From an uncultured Blautia sp. (GTDB taxonomy: Bacteria; Bacillota_A; Clostridia; Lachnospirales; Lachnospiraceae), in the NCBI GenBank assembly GCA_905209435.1, contig CAJLTE010000017.1, positions 1 to 42,584 of the forward strand: a stretch of 42,584 nt of DNA, written 5' to 3'. The translations under genes and the position numbers were made by a program. This document shows positions 25,240 through 33,707 of the stretch, piece after piece; position 1 is the first letter of the stretch, and each line of letters begins with the position of its first letter. The notes beneath the pieces are model-generated. The model made no database searches. It worked only from the letters and a program-made list of their open reading frames with translations, and had not been told where the DNA came from.

Positions 25240-25248
25240 AATATTTTC

Positions 25249-25325
25249 TGGCGTCCCCGAGAGGATTTGAACCTCCGACCCCTCGCTTAGGAGGCGAGTG
25301 CTCTATCCAGCTGAGCTACGAGGAC
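25249..25325 (-). tRNA. tRNA-Arg (anticodon CCU)
   Basis: All cloverleaf parts are visible on the minus strand. The acceptor stem is GTCCTCG / CGGGGAC (one T-G pair), the D arm is AGCTCAGCTGGATAGAGC, and the anticodon stem CTCGC/GCGAG encloses loop CTCCTAA with anticodon CCT. The T arm is GGAGGTTCAAATCCTC type and the CCA end is encoded. Confidence 0.97.
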
Positions 25326-25474
25326 AACTTGATTCACGACTGTAATTCTACTATATTTTGTATTAAATTACAAGGGAATCTTAAATTTTCTTTCCGCATG
25401 CATTAGAATCTGTTAGCGTACAATTCATGAACAGCAAATGATATCTCCCAAAAGTCAAACACGTTTGGCAAATA

Positions 25475-25490
25475 TGTTTCACGTGAAACA
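25475..25490. promoter_or_regulatory. parS site (ParB binding), copy 6
   Basis: A perfect TGTTTCACGTGAAACA between the tRNA gene and the DUF3881-like gene. Nothing else is evident in 25326-25583 beyond a likely tRNA promoter (minus-strand TATAGT). Confidence 0.95.
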
Positions 25491-25583
25491 CATATCACAA
25501 ATTCATCTACTACTGTCCTATAAACCCGATACGTATATAACTCAATTCCAGAACATACAATCCAGAAACAACTTAGCATTTTT

Positions 25584-26459
25584 TTAATAATGCAGTTGTC
25601 CCTGAAGCCATATAATTCCTTTAAAACGGCGGCCAATCTTGAGTTCTCCCAGAAGATCTTCCCGGTTAATGCATACGTCAAACAGCATATCATTGCAGTC
25701 TATGGTAATCTGACAGATTTCTTCTCCTGTAATAATATTCTTAAAAGTCATGAAATCAACAATTTCACCCATTACGCTGTACTGGTCACATTCAATACCA
25801 TATGGCATAAAATATGAATCTACAATAGAAAGAATATCATCAGTAGCAATTCTCTGCGAAATCATGGAGTATGTGTCCATATCCTCCATTGTGAGACTCT
25901 CCATAGCCTCTTCATCTCCGTTACGGGCAGCTGCGATCAAATGATTTCTGTTTTTTGTAAGCTCTCGTTCAGCCTTAACCGCCTCTTTATCTTTCTCTAC
26001 CGGAAAAAGAATTTTTCCTTCTCTGGCCAGCCCGGAAAGAGTTAATGGCTGGCCTCCTGGAAACATACCATCTTTTTGGCGCTGCTGCAAATATTCAGCA
26101 GCATTCTGAAGATAAAAAATTAATGTAACTCCTATTCTCAGGTCGTCACAGGCACCTGCAAAGGATTCTTTTTCTGCGTGTTTCTCTATCACAACACTCT
26201 CCTGCGTCGTAATGCCTGTTCCACGAAAAAAGGGAAAGTAGTAATCTGGATAAAACACATTGTTCTCATCATACTGTCCGCAAACAGTGATTCCACAATC
26301 GCATCCATAATTCTTTGAAAATTCAGCAAATACACCATCCGGGTAATCTTCTATAACATTTTTCTCATCATAGGTTTCTACCACGTCTGTGATAATCTGC
26401 CTGATACTGCTTCTTTTGGTGATCTTAGAAAAACCAACTGCCCTCAGATAACTGTGCAT
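25584..26459 (-). CDS. DUF3881-like protein of unknown function
   Basis: This 291-aa protein starts MHSYLRAVGFS, a beginning I associate with the Lachnospiraceae DUF3881 family. It appears soluble, with no signal peptide or membrane span. It contains a Glu/Lys/Arg-rich helical middle (about residues 125-200) and a C-terminal beta-rich part. No catalytic motif is recognisable. The start is set by GGGAGGTG at the right distance from the ATG at 26459; the longer frame reaching back to the serS stop has no such site. It lies 32 bases after serS and is probably co-transcribed with it. Confidence 0.75.
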   Translation of the reverse strand: MHSYLRAVGFSKITKRSSIRQIITDVVETYDEKNVIEDYPDGVFAEFSKNYGCDCGITVCGQYDENNVFYPDYYFPFFRGTGITTQESVVIEKHAEKESFAGACDDLRIGVTLIFYLQNAAEYLQQRQKDGMFPGGQPLTLSGLAREGKILFPVEKDKEAVKAERELTKNRNHLIAAARNGDEEAMESLTMEDMDTYSMISQRIATDDILSIVDSYFMPYGIECDQYSVMGEIVDFMTFKNIITGEEICQITIDCNDMLFDVCINREDLLGELKIGRRFKGIIWLQGQLHY

Positions 26460-26491
26460 AAGAACACCTCCCTGAAAAAGCTCACTCCTCA

Positions 26492-27781
26492 TTAAGCGTG
26501 CTTTTTCTCAATCTTTGTCATGCCGCCCATATATGGCTGCAGGGCTTTTGGAATGCTTACAGAACCATCTGCATTCAGGTTGTTCTCCAGGAATGCAATC
26601 AGCATTCTAGGCGGTGCTACAACAGTGTTGTTTAATGTATGTGCGAGATATTTACCATCTTTACCGTTTACGCGGATTTTCAGACGACGCGCCTGTGCAT
26701 CACCAAGGTTGGAGCAGCTTCCTACCTCGAAGTATTTCTTCTGACGTGGAGACCATGCTTCTACATCAAGAGATTTTACTTTCAGGTCTGCCAGGTCACC
26801 GGAGCAACACTCAAGTGTACGAACCGGAATATCAAGAGAGCGGAACAGATCAACTGTATTCTGCCATAATTTATCAAACCACATTGGGCTCTCTTCCGGT
26901 TTGCAGACAACGATCATTTCCTGTTTTTCAAACTGATGAATACGGTAAACACCTCTCTCCTCAAGTCCATGAGCTCCTTTTTCCTTACGGAAACATGGAG
27001 AATAACTTGTAAGGGTCTTAGGAAGTTCCTCCTCCGGAATAATCTGGTCGATGAATTTACCGATCATAGAATGTTCACTTGTACCGATAAGATATAAGTC
27101 TTCACCTTCAATCTTGTACATCATAGCATCCATTTCTGCAAAGCTCATAACGCCTGTTACAACATTGCTTCTGATCATGAACGGCGGTACGCAGTAAGTA
27201 AATCCTCTGTTGATCATAAAGTCACGCGCATAAGAGATAACTGCAGAGTGAAGTCTTGCAATATCTCCCATTAAATAATAAAAACCGTTTCCCGCAACAC
27301 GTCTAGCACTGTCAAGATCAATTCCGTCAAAGCTTTCCATAATATCTGTATGATATGGAACTTCGAAGTCCGGAACAACCGGCTCACCGAATTTCTCAAT
27401 CTCTACGTTCTCGCTGTCATCTTTACCAATCGGCACAGATGGATCGATGATATTCGGGATTACCATCATGTTCTTGAGAAGTTCTTCTTCTACTTCTTTT
27501 TCTCTTGCGGAAAGTTCTTCAATACGAGTTCCTGAAGCAGCTACCTGTTTCTTTACTTCTTCTGCTTCTTCTCTCTTACCCTGTCCCATCAGGGCACCAA
27601 TCTGTTTGGAAATTTTATTTCTCTCTGCACGAAGAGCTTCCACTTCCTGTTTAATCTCTCTGTTTTCTTTGTCAAGTTCCAGAACTTTATCTACTAATTC
27701 AAGTTTGTTGTCCTGAAATTTATTACGGATATTCTGTTTTACAACTTCCGGGTTTTCTCTCACAAATTTAATGTCTAACAT
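26492..27781 (-). CDS. serS: Seryl-tRNA synthetase
   Basis: This class II synthetase (429 aa) charges tRNA-Ser. The N-terminal antiparallel coiled coil (about residues 30-100, rich in Glu/Lys/Arg) grips the tRNA's long arm. The catalytic core includes the motif 2 loop (SPCFRKEKGAHGLEERGVYRIHQFEK) and motif 3 (LNNTVVAPPRMLIAFLEN). Length is typical. AGGAGGAAC precedes the ATG. A minus-strand promoter (TATGAT/TAAAAT beside a TGCGCAATGCGCA palindrome, about 27870-27900) lies in the gap after DUF4446. I see no T-box leader in the 160 bases available. Confidence 0.97.
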   Translation of the reverse strand: MLDIKFVRENPEVVKQNIRNKFQDNKLELVDKVLELDKENREIKQEVEALRAERNKISKQIGALMGQGKREEAEEVKKQVAASGTRIEELSAREKEVEEELLKNMMVIPNIIDPSVPIGKDDSENVEIEKFGEPVVPDFEVPYHTDIMESFDGIDLDSARRVAGNGFYYLMGDIARLHSAVISYARDFMINRGFTYCVPPFMIRSNVVTGVMSFAEMDAMMYKIEGEDLYLIGTSEHSMIGKFIDQIIPEEELPKTLTSYSPCFRKEKGAHGLEERGVYRIHQFEKQEMIVVCKPEESPMWFDKLWQNTVDLFRSLDIPVRTLECCSGDLADLKVKSLDVEAWSPRQKKYFEVGSCSNLGDAQARRLKIRVNGKDGKYLAHTLNNTVVAPPRMLIAFLENNLNADGSVSIPKALQPYMGGMTKIEKKHA

Positions 27782-27945
27782 CTTGTTCCTCCTGAAATGT
27801 TATATTTCATTATGTAATGATATCCTCGATTGCTCCGCTGCAAAGCACCTTGCACAATCCTTATATTAAAATTTTATCATATTATGCGCATTGCGCAAAA
27901 CAGATTCTTTTTAAGTATGCTCTTATTTTCCATTTTTAAACTGTC

Positions 27946-28467
27946 TTATTCTTCTTCGATATTATCCAATCCAAAATTAACAGCTTTTCGAAGTGCTTCG
28001 ACTTCCTCCTGGCTGAGCATAACATAGGATTCACCTTTTACAATTTCTTTCATGTACAAAAAGCAATTATCACGGCTATGTACGGCGTTTAAGATAAGGC
28101 CTGTATTATCTTTGTCCAGCAGTGCCAGCGCAAAGCTTAATTTACCGCCAACATCGTCAAATGCATCATACTTCTCTATACCATATTTATTGAACATTTT
28201 ATCAACATTCTTTTTGATAAAAAGAATATCATGGTCATGTTCTTCTTTCGCCTCATAGAGTTTGTCTATCTGCGCAAATTTTCTTACGAAGACTTTCTCC
28301 AGAGACTGTGCATCTGAACCTTTCATAAATGTTTTGTATTTGCGTTCCAGACGGCTCAGACGCATATTCATACTGATATTCCTTACCAGCAGGAAGATAG
28401 TAAGAATCAGCAGTATAATAATGATGATCCCGGAATCAATTCCAAGATTTTCAAAAATGCCACTCAT
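27946..28467 (-). CDS. DUF4446 family membrane-anchored protein
   Basis: This 173-aa protein has an N-terminal membrane segment (about residues 10-30, IIIIILLILTIFLLV), then a coiled-coil-prone charged region. The C-terminal domain contains ALALLDKDNTGLILNAVHSRDNCFLYMKEI, characteristic of DUF4446. The family commonly sits directly after parB in Clostridia, as here. Its function is unknown; a membrane link to chromosome segregation is speculation from context. The ATG at 28467 is chosen because AGGAGTG, overlapping the parB stop, lies at the right distance; the longer frame overlaps parB. Confidence 0.85.
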   Translation of the reverse strand: MSGIFENLGIDSGIIIIILLILTIFLLVRNISMNMRLSRLERKYKTFMKGSDAQSLEKVFVRKFAQIDKLYEAKEEHDHDILFIKKNVDKMFNKYGIEKYDAFDDVGGKLSFALALLDKDNTGLILNAVHSRDNCFLYMKEIVKGESYVMLSQEEVEALRKAVNFGLDNIEEE

Positions 28468-28480
28468 ATTACTGTCACTC

Positions 28481-29455
28481 CTAACCAATGGATTCGAAAA
28501 GATCTATGATTCTTTCCAGTTCATCCTTGGAATAATATTCAATTTCAATTTTACCTTTGTCATTTTTCTTTCTGTGAATCTGAACTCTGGTACCCATGAT
28601 ACTTTTCATTTTTTCTTCCAGACTCTCATATATTGCATCCTCAGCAGAACTGAATTTGCTCTTCTTTGCTGTTTTTGGCGGCTCCAGCATACGTTTTACA
28701 AGCGCTTCTGTTTCACGAACACTTAATTTCTCGTCAAAAACCTTCATTGCAATTGATTCCTGCTTTTCCTTATCTGCTATCGAAAGGATTGCCCTGGCAT
28801 GACCGGCAGTGATCATCTCATCAATCAGCATCTGCTGCACTTTTTCACTGAGTTTGAGAAGTCTCATTGCATTTGTTACTGCTGTTCTGCTCTTCCCTAC
28901 ACGCTCTGCGATTTCATCCTGTTTCAGATGAAATTCATCAATCAGTCGTTTATATGCCATCGCTTCTTCCACAGGGTTTAAATCTTCCCGCTGAATATTC
29001 TCAATCAGGGAAATTTCTACTAATTCCTGCTCAGAAAACTCTTTAACAATTACAGGAATCTCTGTCAGTCCGGCAAGCTTTGCCGCTCTCCAGCGTCTTT
29101 CACCTGCAATTATTTCATAGTAGTCCTTTTTATCAGACACAAGAAGTGGATGGAGTACGCCGTACTGTTTAATAGACTCAGACAGTTCCATGAGTGCATC
29201 TTCATCGAACTGTTTACGTGGCTGATCCATATTCGGCTCTACACTTGAGATCTTTACGATCATTGCCCCTGTTTTCGAATCTGCTGTTTGCTTCTTTGCA
29301 ACAGTAGGGTTTGTCTGTTTTTCAGCTACGTCAGATTTCTTCTCTGTTTTAACTGTTTTGGTTATTGTCTTTCTGGCAGGTTCTTTGACAACAGATGTTC
29401 TGTCTGGAAAAAATGCATCTAAGCCTCTGCCAAGACCGTTTTTTCTTCCTGCCAT
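28481..29455 (-). CDS. parB: Chromosome partitioning protein ParB (Spo0J)
   Basis: This 324-aa CTP-dependent DNA clamp binds parS sites and spreads to organise the origin region. In order: a basic N-terminus with a variable Lys/Thr linker; the ParB/Srx nucleotide-binding domain with GERRWRAAKLAG (CTP box) and ENIQREDLNPVEEA; the parS-reading helix-turn-helix DEIAERVGKSRTAVTNAMRLL; and a C-terminal dimerisation domain. The first base of its ATG is the last base of the parA stop (TAATG). GGAGGATAA is the ribosome binding site. Seven perfect-core parS sites plus one with a mismatch in this window are its expected targets. Confidence 0.97.
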   Translation of the reverse strand: MAGRKNGLGRGLDAFFPDRTSVVKEPARKTITKTVKTEKKSDVAEKQTNPTVAKKQTADSKTGAMIVKISSVEPNMDQPRKQFDEDALMELSESIKQYGVLHPLLVSDKKDYYEIIAGERRWRAAKLAGLTEIPVIVKEFSEQELVEISLIENIQREDLNPVEEAMAYKRLIDEFHLKQDEIAERVGKSRTAVTNAMRLLKLSEKVQQMLIDEMITAGHARAILSIADKEKQESIAMKVFDEKLSVRETEALVKRMLEPPKTAKKSKFSSAEDAIYESLEEKMKSIMGTRVQIHRKKNDKGKIEIEYYSKDELERIIDLFESIG

Positions 29456-30222
29456 TAATTATCCTCCCTGTTGAGCACTTCCTCTGCCAGAAGCCTGTAG
29501 CTTTCTGCTCCTGCTGATCTCGGATCATAGATATTAATCGGCTGTCCATAGCTTGGAGCCTCCGCCAGTCTTACATTACGTGGAATAATTGTTTTATAAA
29601 TATTCTGATTTAAATTCTCTTTTACGTTTTCCACTACCTGCAGAGACAGGTTTGTTCTTGCGTCATACATTGTGAATACTACGCCTTCCATTTTCAGACG
29701 TTTATTCAGTCTTTCTTTTACCAGATCAATGGTATGAATCAGCTGTGAAAGTCCCTCCAGCGCATAATATTCACACTGGATCGGCACTAATACAGATGTA
29801 GCTGCGGTTAATGCATTGATCGTCAGCATATTTAATGACGGTGGACAATCCAGTATTATGTAATCATATTTACGTCGAAGCTTATCTGTGATTCCCTTTA
29901 AGATAAATTCTTTATCATCGATTCCTACCAGCTCGATTTCTGCACCGGAAAGATTAATATTAGATGGAATCAGGTCAAGATTCTCAACAACATCTTTTAC
30001 AATCGTGTCTTTCGTTTCTGCCTCTCCAAGCAAAAGTTCATACAATGTATTTTCTATGCCGTTCTTATCAACGCCGAAACCACTGGTAGTATTTCCCTGT
30101 GGATCCATATCAATTGCGAGAACCTTTTTCCCTTTTTCTGCAAGACATGCTGAAAGATTAATTGCAGTTGTTGACTTTCCAACTCCGCCTTTCTGATTAG
30201 CAACTGCTATAATTCTACCCAA
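29455..30222 (-). CDS. parA: Chromosome partitioning ATPase ParA (Soj)
   Basis: This 255-aa deviant Walker-A ATPase partners ParB in origin segregation and often modulates DnaA. Visible motifs: KGGVGKSTTAINL (Walker A with the signature lysine), DMDPQGN, and DCPPSLNMLTINAL (Walker B). Two starts are possible. The ATG at 30228 is only one base from the GGAGG site, too close to be used efficiently. The TTG at 30222 has seven-base spacing and gives an N-terminus (MGRIIAVANQKGG) aligned with Soj proteins, so I prefer it. A minus-strand TATAAT lies at 30310-30315 and a perfect parS just beyond it. Confidence 0.97.
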   Translation of the reverse strand: MGRIIAVANQKGGVGKSTTAINLSACLAEKGKKVLAIDMDPQGNTTSGFGVDKNGIENTLYELLLGEAETKDTIVKDVVENLDLIPSNINLSGAEIELVGIDDKEFILKGITDKLRRKYDYIILDCPPSLNMLTINALTAATSVLVPIQCEYYALEGLSQLIHTIDLVKERLNKRLKMEGVVFTMYDARTNLSLQVVENVKENLNQNIYKTIIPRNVRLAEAPSYGQPINIYDPRSAGAESYRLLAEEVLNREDN

Positions 30223-30309
30223 CTTCATTCCTCCTTTATGAGGTTTTAATTGTAGTTATTTTTGCCTGTTACATCTACATTTCTATGGTGTATAGGCATA
30301 TACAGATTT

Positions 30310-30315
30310 ATTATA
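30310..30315 (-). promoter_or_regulatory. Probable -10 element of the parAB promoter
   Basis: TATAAT on the minus strand lies about 85 bases before the parA start. The -35 region is poor. The parS site at 30344-30359 lies just upstream, so ParB loading could affect this promoter. Confidence 0.5.
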
Positions 30316-30343
30316 ACACTTTTGTTTTGATCACGCCACATAA

Positions 30344-30359
30344 TGTTTCACGTGAAACA
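30344..30359. promoter_or_regulatory. parS site (ParB binding), copy 7, upstream of parAB
   Basis: A perfect TGTTTCACGTGAAACA about 30 bases upstream of the putative parA -10 element. Confidence 0.95.
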
Positions 30360-30503
30360 TAAAAAAACGCAGTATTTTGGTAATAAATATTGTGTATTTT
30401 TATGTTCCTGATACTTATTAATTTTTATAGTCCCAATAGTTCCATATTTACGTTTTTCATTATATTATGTATTGTAAGACATATTTGTGTCAGTAATTTT
30501 ATT

Positions 30504-30651
30504 TAAGTGGATAAAATTACCTACTTTGCTATGTGGCTCTACATCAAATAACTGTTTCCAGTGTCAAGCGGATATTCGCAATCAAATTCGCTACTTGCTT
30601 CAATTGCGAAAAGCAATAAGCAGTGGGTAGAAACTTACTTGACTAGGTTTA
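30504..30651. repeat. Rearranged composite of the dispersed repeat
   Basis: Two pieces adjoin. 30504-30556 is a right-end fragment in reverse orientation (AAGTGGATAAAATTACC, then CTACATCAAATAACTG). 30561-30651 is a short-form copy in which the hairpin-I loop (GCTTCAATTGCGAAAAGCAA) is inverted relative to its flanking AACTTACTTGACTAGG end. No gene is visible in 30229-30944. Confidence 0.75.
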
Positions 30652-30858
30652 AATTTGCATAAGTGCTACTTTCCGGGGCTTGAACCAAGTTTTTTTTTCC
30701 ACGAGATTTTTCTTGCATGTATATTCCAAACTTCCAAAACATAAGACCAAAATTTATACAAATAACATACGTTCATTTTACAACGAAATGCATTACTCAA
30801 AGTGTGATGGCCAATAATTTATATCCGACCTATTCGCATATCTTTTAGCAGATTTTCT

Positions 30859-30886
30859 TGTAAAACAGAACGTATAGAGGTATAAT
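30859..30886 (+). promoter_or_regulatory. Promoter of the alpha/beta hydrolase gene
   Basis: TTGTAA (30859-30864) and TATAAT (30881-30886) are spaced by 16 bases, about 58 bases before the hydrolase ATG. Confidence 0.6.
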
Positions 30887-30944
30887 ACACATATATAATT
30901 TTAGCAGATTATACACTTGTTATACTTAATAAAGGAGGCTGAAA

Positions 30945-31898
30945 ATGAGTAAAAACAAGCACAAATTTCTTACATTTGCTGCTCTGATGACTGGCGCAAC
31001 TGTTGCTGTTCATTTTATCAACCGAACTGTCGCTGCTGCTGCACAATTAAAACAGATGCTTCACATTTCCAATGAACACTATTTCGAATGGCGTTTTGGA
31101 AATATTTATTATACAAAAAAAGGAGCTGGCTCACCTATTCTTTTAATCCATGATACCTTACCTGGTTCATCCGGATATGAATGGAACAAGATTGAAGAGG
31201 AACTGACTGTTGAGCATACCGTATACACTATTGATCTTTTAGGTTGTGGACGTTCTGATAAATCTGGTATTACATACACTAATTTTGTGTATGTACAAAT
31301 GATCTGTGATTTTATCAGAAAAGTTATTGGACAGAAAACAGATGTGATTGCAAGTGGTCTCTCCGGATCTTTTGTTGCAATGGCCTGTCACAATGAAAAA
31401 GAGCTTTTTAACAAAATCATGCTCGTTAATCCGCCCAGTCTTACTCAGTTAAAACAGATGCCAACTCAAAAAGATCGTCTGTTAAAGCTGGCATTGGAAA
31501 TTCCTGTTTTTGGAACTCTGGTTTATCATATGATTGTGTCCCGTGACAATGTAAATAATCTGTTTATTGAGAAGATGTATTATAATCCATTCCATGTAGA
31601 TTCTCAGATGACAGATGCTTATTACGAGGCAGCACATAAGGGTGGCTATTATACCAGATTTTTATATTCCAGCCTTATAGCTAAATATATGAATATTAAT
31701 ATCAGTCATGCACTTAAAGCACTGGATAACAGTATTTATATTGTTGAAGGTGAAGCAGAGCCGAATGGAAAAGCTATTACAAAAGATTATTGTGCTTCTA
31801 ATCCTGCTATAGAAGTTTCTGTATTGAAAGAAACCAAACATCTTCCACACGTTGAATCACCGGACGCATTTCTTGAACAGGTTAAAATTTTCTTTTGA
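30945..31898 (+). CDS. Alpha/beta-fold hydrolase
   Basis: This 317-aa protein has a hydrophobic N-terminal segment (about residues 8-26) that may anchor it to the membrane, then an alpha/beta hydrolase fold. The oxyanion region is ILLIHDTLPGSS, the nucleophile elbow is GLSGS (Ser near residue 140), and a candidate catalytic histidine lies in KETKHLPHVESPDAF near the C-terminus. DLLGCGRSDKS is typical of the epoxide hydrolase/haloperoxidase-like group. The substrate is not predictable. AAAGGAGG precedes the ATG. It is a single plus-strand gene between parA and the Gld-like operon and converges on the latter. Confidence 0.88.
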   Translation: MSKNKHKFLTFAALMTGATVAVHFINRTVAAAAQLKQMLHISNEHYFEWRFGNIYYTKKGAGSPILLIHDTLPGSSGYEWNKIEEELTVEHTVYTIDLLGCGRSDKSGITYTNFVYVQMICDFIRKVIGQKTDVIASGLSGSFVAMACHNEKELFNKIMLVNPPSLTQLKQMPTQKDRLLKLALEIPVFGTLVYHMIVSRDNVNNLFIEKMYYNPFHVDSQMTDAYYEAAHKGGYYTRFLYSSLIAKYMNINISHALKALDNSIYIVEGEAEPNGKAITKDYCASNPAIEVSVLKETKHLPHVESPDAFLEQVKIFF

Positions 31899-31930
31899 TT
31901 TTATTATTTACAATAGTTCTTTAGGTTGAC

Positions 31931-31972
31931 AAAAGAAGTGGCATACAGAAATTTCCGTATGCCACTTCTTTT
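31931..31972. terminator. Bidirectional intrinsic terminator
   Basis: AAAAGAAGTGGCATAC (31931-31946) pairs with GTATGCCACTTCTTTT (31957-31972). It serves both the hydrolase gene and the convergent DUF4340 gene. Confidence 0.9.
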
Positions 31973-31994
31973 AATTTTCAGATTTTAAATTTAT

Positions 31995-33707
31995 TTACTT
32001 TTCTGTACTGTCTGCAGTTTCTGCATCTTCGGAATCTGTATTGCTCTCCTGGGAAGAATTTGAATCATCAGACATTGTTTCCTCTGTTTTAGTTTCATCT
32101 GAATCGTTCTCTTCTATTTCTGCAACTGATTCAAACGCTGTAAACAGATCTTTTACATTCATCTTGTTTACGAGATATACTTTATTATCTACTACTGCTG
32201 CATAATAGTTTGTATCATAACTGTAATATGCAACTTCCAGTGTATCGCCGTCTTCTTCTGTAAATGTAGCTGTCAGTTCCGCACTGCCATCCGGTTCGTA
32301 TTTATCTGTGAGACGTTTCTGAGCAGCCATATTGATCAGCTTGTTATAAAATGTTGTAAATGTTGTTTCATCCAAATCTGAATTATTCAGTTTGTAAGTT
32401 ACTGTTTCCTTATCATTTCCATCATCATCTGTGGATGTTTCACGTGAAACATTTACTTTATAATCACTGCCTTGATAGTTCACCTTAAGACTTGCAAGGT
32501 TATTTACAGATACATAACTTACTGTCATATCCCAGAAATCTTCCTCTGATTTGTCAGTAAGTGCAGACAAAGTGTCTTCTGACATAGTGTAAACTTCGCT
32601 GCTGTCATTTACCATAACATATCTATTACTGTCGTCTGCTTTATTTCCCACCAAAATTGTGAGCTGTTTATCTACCGTCTTGGATTGTTCTGCATCTGTA
32701 GATGTTTCCTTTACCTCTTCAGTTTCTTCATCAGTAGATTTGCTTACTGTTTCATCAGATTCTGTATTTGTTGCCTCAGTTGAATCCTGCTCAACATCAT
32801 CACCAGTTTCTTCTGCAGATGGAGTAGCTTCGTCCGCTGTCTCACTGGTATCTTCGCTATCATCAGTAACTTCCTCCTGATAGTCTACAGTAATTGTTGC
32901 ATACGGTTTATCCAGACCATATTTACTCTTATCTTCGCACTTGTAGTCCGCAAGTGAGTTATATGCCATACTTCCAAATGAGGATACCAGAGAGCTTACT
33001 GTGGCTGAATCTGCTTTTTCCTCATCACCATCACCTTTGACTGACCATACGCTTGTATCTGCATTCTTTGTCAGTTTATAAGATTTATCTCCATCTACAG
33101 AGATTTTTGTAATGGTGTCTGTACTGGAGATTGCTGGAAAATCTTCCATTTGCGCGTATTCATTAAGAGTTTTGGTAAACGGTTCTACACAAGACGAATC
33201 TACCAGATACACAGTTTTGTCATCATCATCTTTTTTTATATAATACTGACTGGTGGATGAATTTTCATCTCCTACATATAATGTAGTTGTTGTATCATCA
33301 CCGTCTTCATCATCAGATTTTGTTACAATCTTAATGGTATTTGACGGAGAATCCAGACCATATTCCGCAAGGTCATCAACATCATCCAGAACTCTATCTG
33401 ATTCTATGGATGCAACGGCAGATGCTGCGCTGTCCAGAGTACTTTGATTTACCGGAAAATCTGTTTCGTCTTTTTTTACCCAGCTGTCATTGTCTTTTTC
33501 AAAAGTTGTCTCCGTATCATCAACCATAAAATTCAGAGATTTAATATTATCTGTTGATGCAGTAAATACAGTTGTACTCTCTTCGGCTTCTTCCTTCGAC
33601 TCCTCTTTTTCCTGATGGGCTACGTAGGTTTTTACACCCGCGTAAGCCCCACAGCAAACACTGAGAACCACAACTGCAAGAATCATTTTTACAGTTTTAT
33701 TCTTCAT
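31995..33707 (-). CDS. DUF4340 domain protein, last gene of Gld-like ABC operon
   Basis: This 570-aa exported protein has an N-terminal signal anchor (about residues 7-25). DUF4340-type repeats follow, each with the pattern of tryptophan-containing strands, YGLDSP/YGLDKP and a VGNKADDSNRYV/VGDENSSTSQYY segment. A long acidic Ser/Thr/Glu/Asp insertion separates the repeats (about residues 275-345), and a second acidic tail ends the protein. It abuts the GldG-like gene with no gap; its ribosome binding site (GAGGAG) lies inside that gene. It probably works outside the membrane with the ABC proteins; the substrate is unknown. A perfect parS site is embedded in the reading frame. Confidence 0.85.
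   Translation of the reverse strand: MKNKTVKMILAVVVLSVCCGAYAGVKTYVAHQEKEESKEEAEESTTVFTASTDNIKSLNFMVDDTETTFEKDNDSWVKKDETDFPVNQSTLDSAASAVASIESDRVLDDVDDLAEYGLDSPSNTIKIVTKSDDEDGDDTTTTLYVGDENSSTSQYYIKKDDDDKTVYLVDSSCVEPFTKTLNEYAQMEDFPAISSTDTITKISVDGDKSYKLTKNADTSVWSVKGDGDEEKADSATVSSLVSSFGSMAYNSLADYKCEDKSKYGLDKPYATITVDYQEEVTDDSEDTSETADEATPSAEETGDDVEQDSTEATNTESDETVSKSTDEETEEVKETSTDAEQSKTVDKQLTILVGNKADDSNRYVMVNDSSEVYTMSEDTLSALTDKSEEDFWDMTVSYVSVNNLASLKVNYQGSDYKVNVSRETSTDDDGNDKETVTYKLNNSDLDETTFTTFYNKLINMAAQKRLTDKYEPDGSAELTATFTEEDGDTLEVAYYSYDTNYYAAVVDNKVYLVNKMNVKDLFTAFESVAEIEENDSDETKTEETMSDDSNSSQESNTDSEDAETADSTEK
32436..32451. promoter_or_regulatory. parS site inside the DUF4340 coding sequence, copy 8
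   Basis: A perfect TGTTTCACGTGAAACA that is translated in the minus-strand gene as part of NVSRETST. It is the only parS in this window inside a gene. Confidence 0.93.

Noticed and set aside
25403..25693. A 96-codon minus-strand frame overlapping the end of the DUF3881-like gene
   Set aside because: It includes the parS site and non-coding sequence, has no ribosome binding site, and is out of frame with the real gene.
27782..27945. A serine T-box leader upstream of serS
   Set aside because: The gap is only about 160 bases and lacks a T-box sequence and terminator/antiterminator pair.
32659..32880. A Ser/Val-rich plus-strand frame inside the DUF4340 gene
   Set aside because: It is the antisense of the acidic Ser/Thr/Glu insertion; low-complexity coding DNA commonly leaves open antisense frames.
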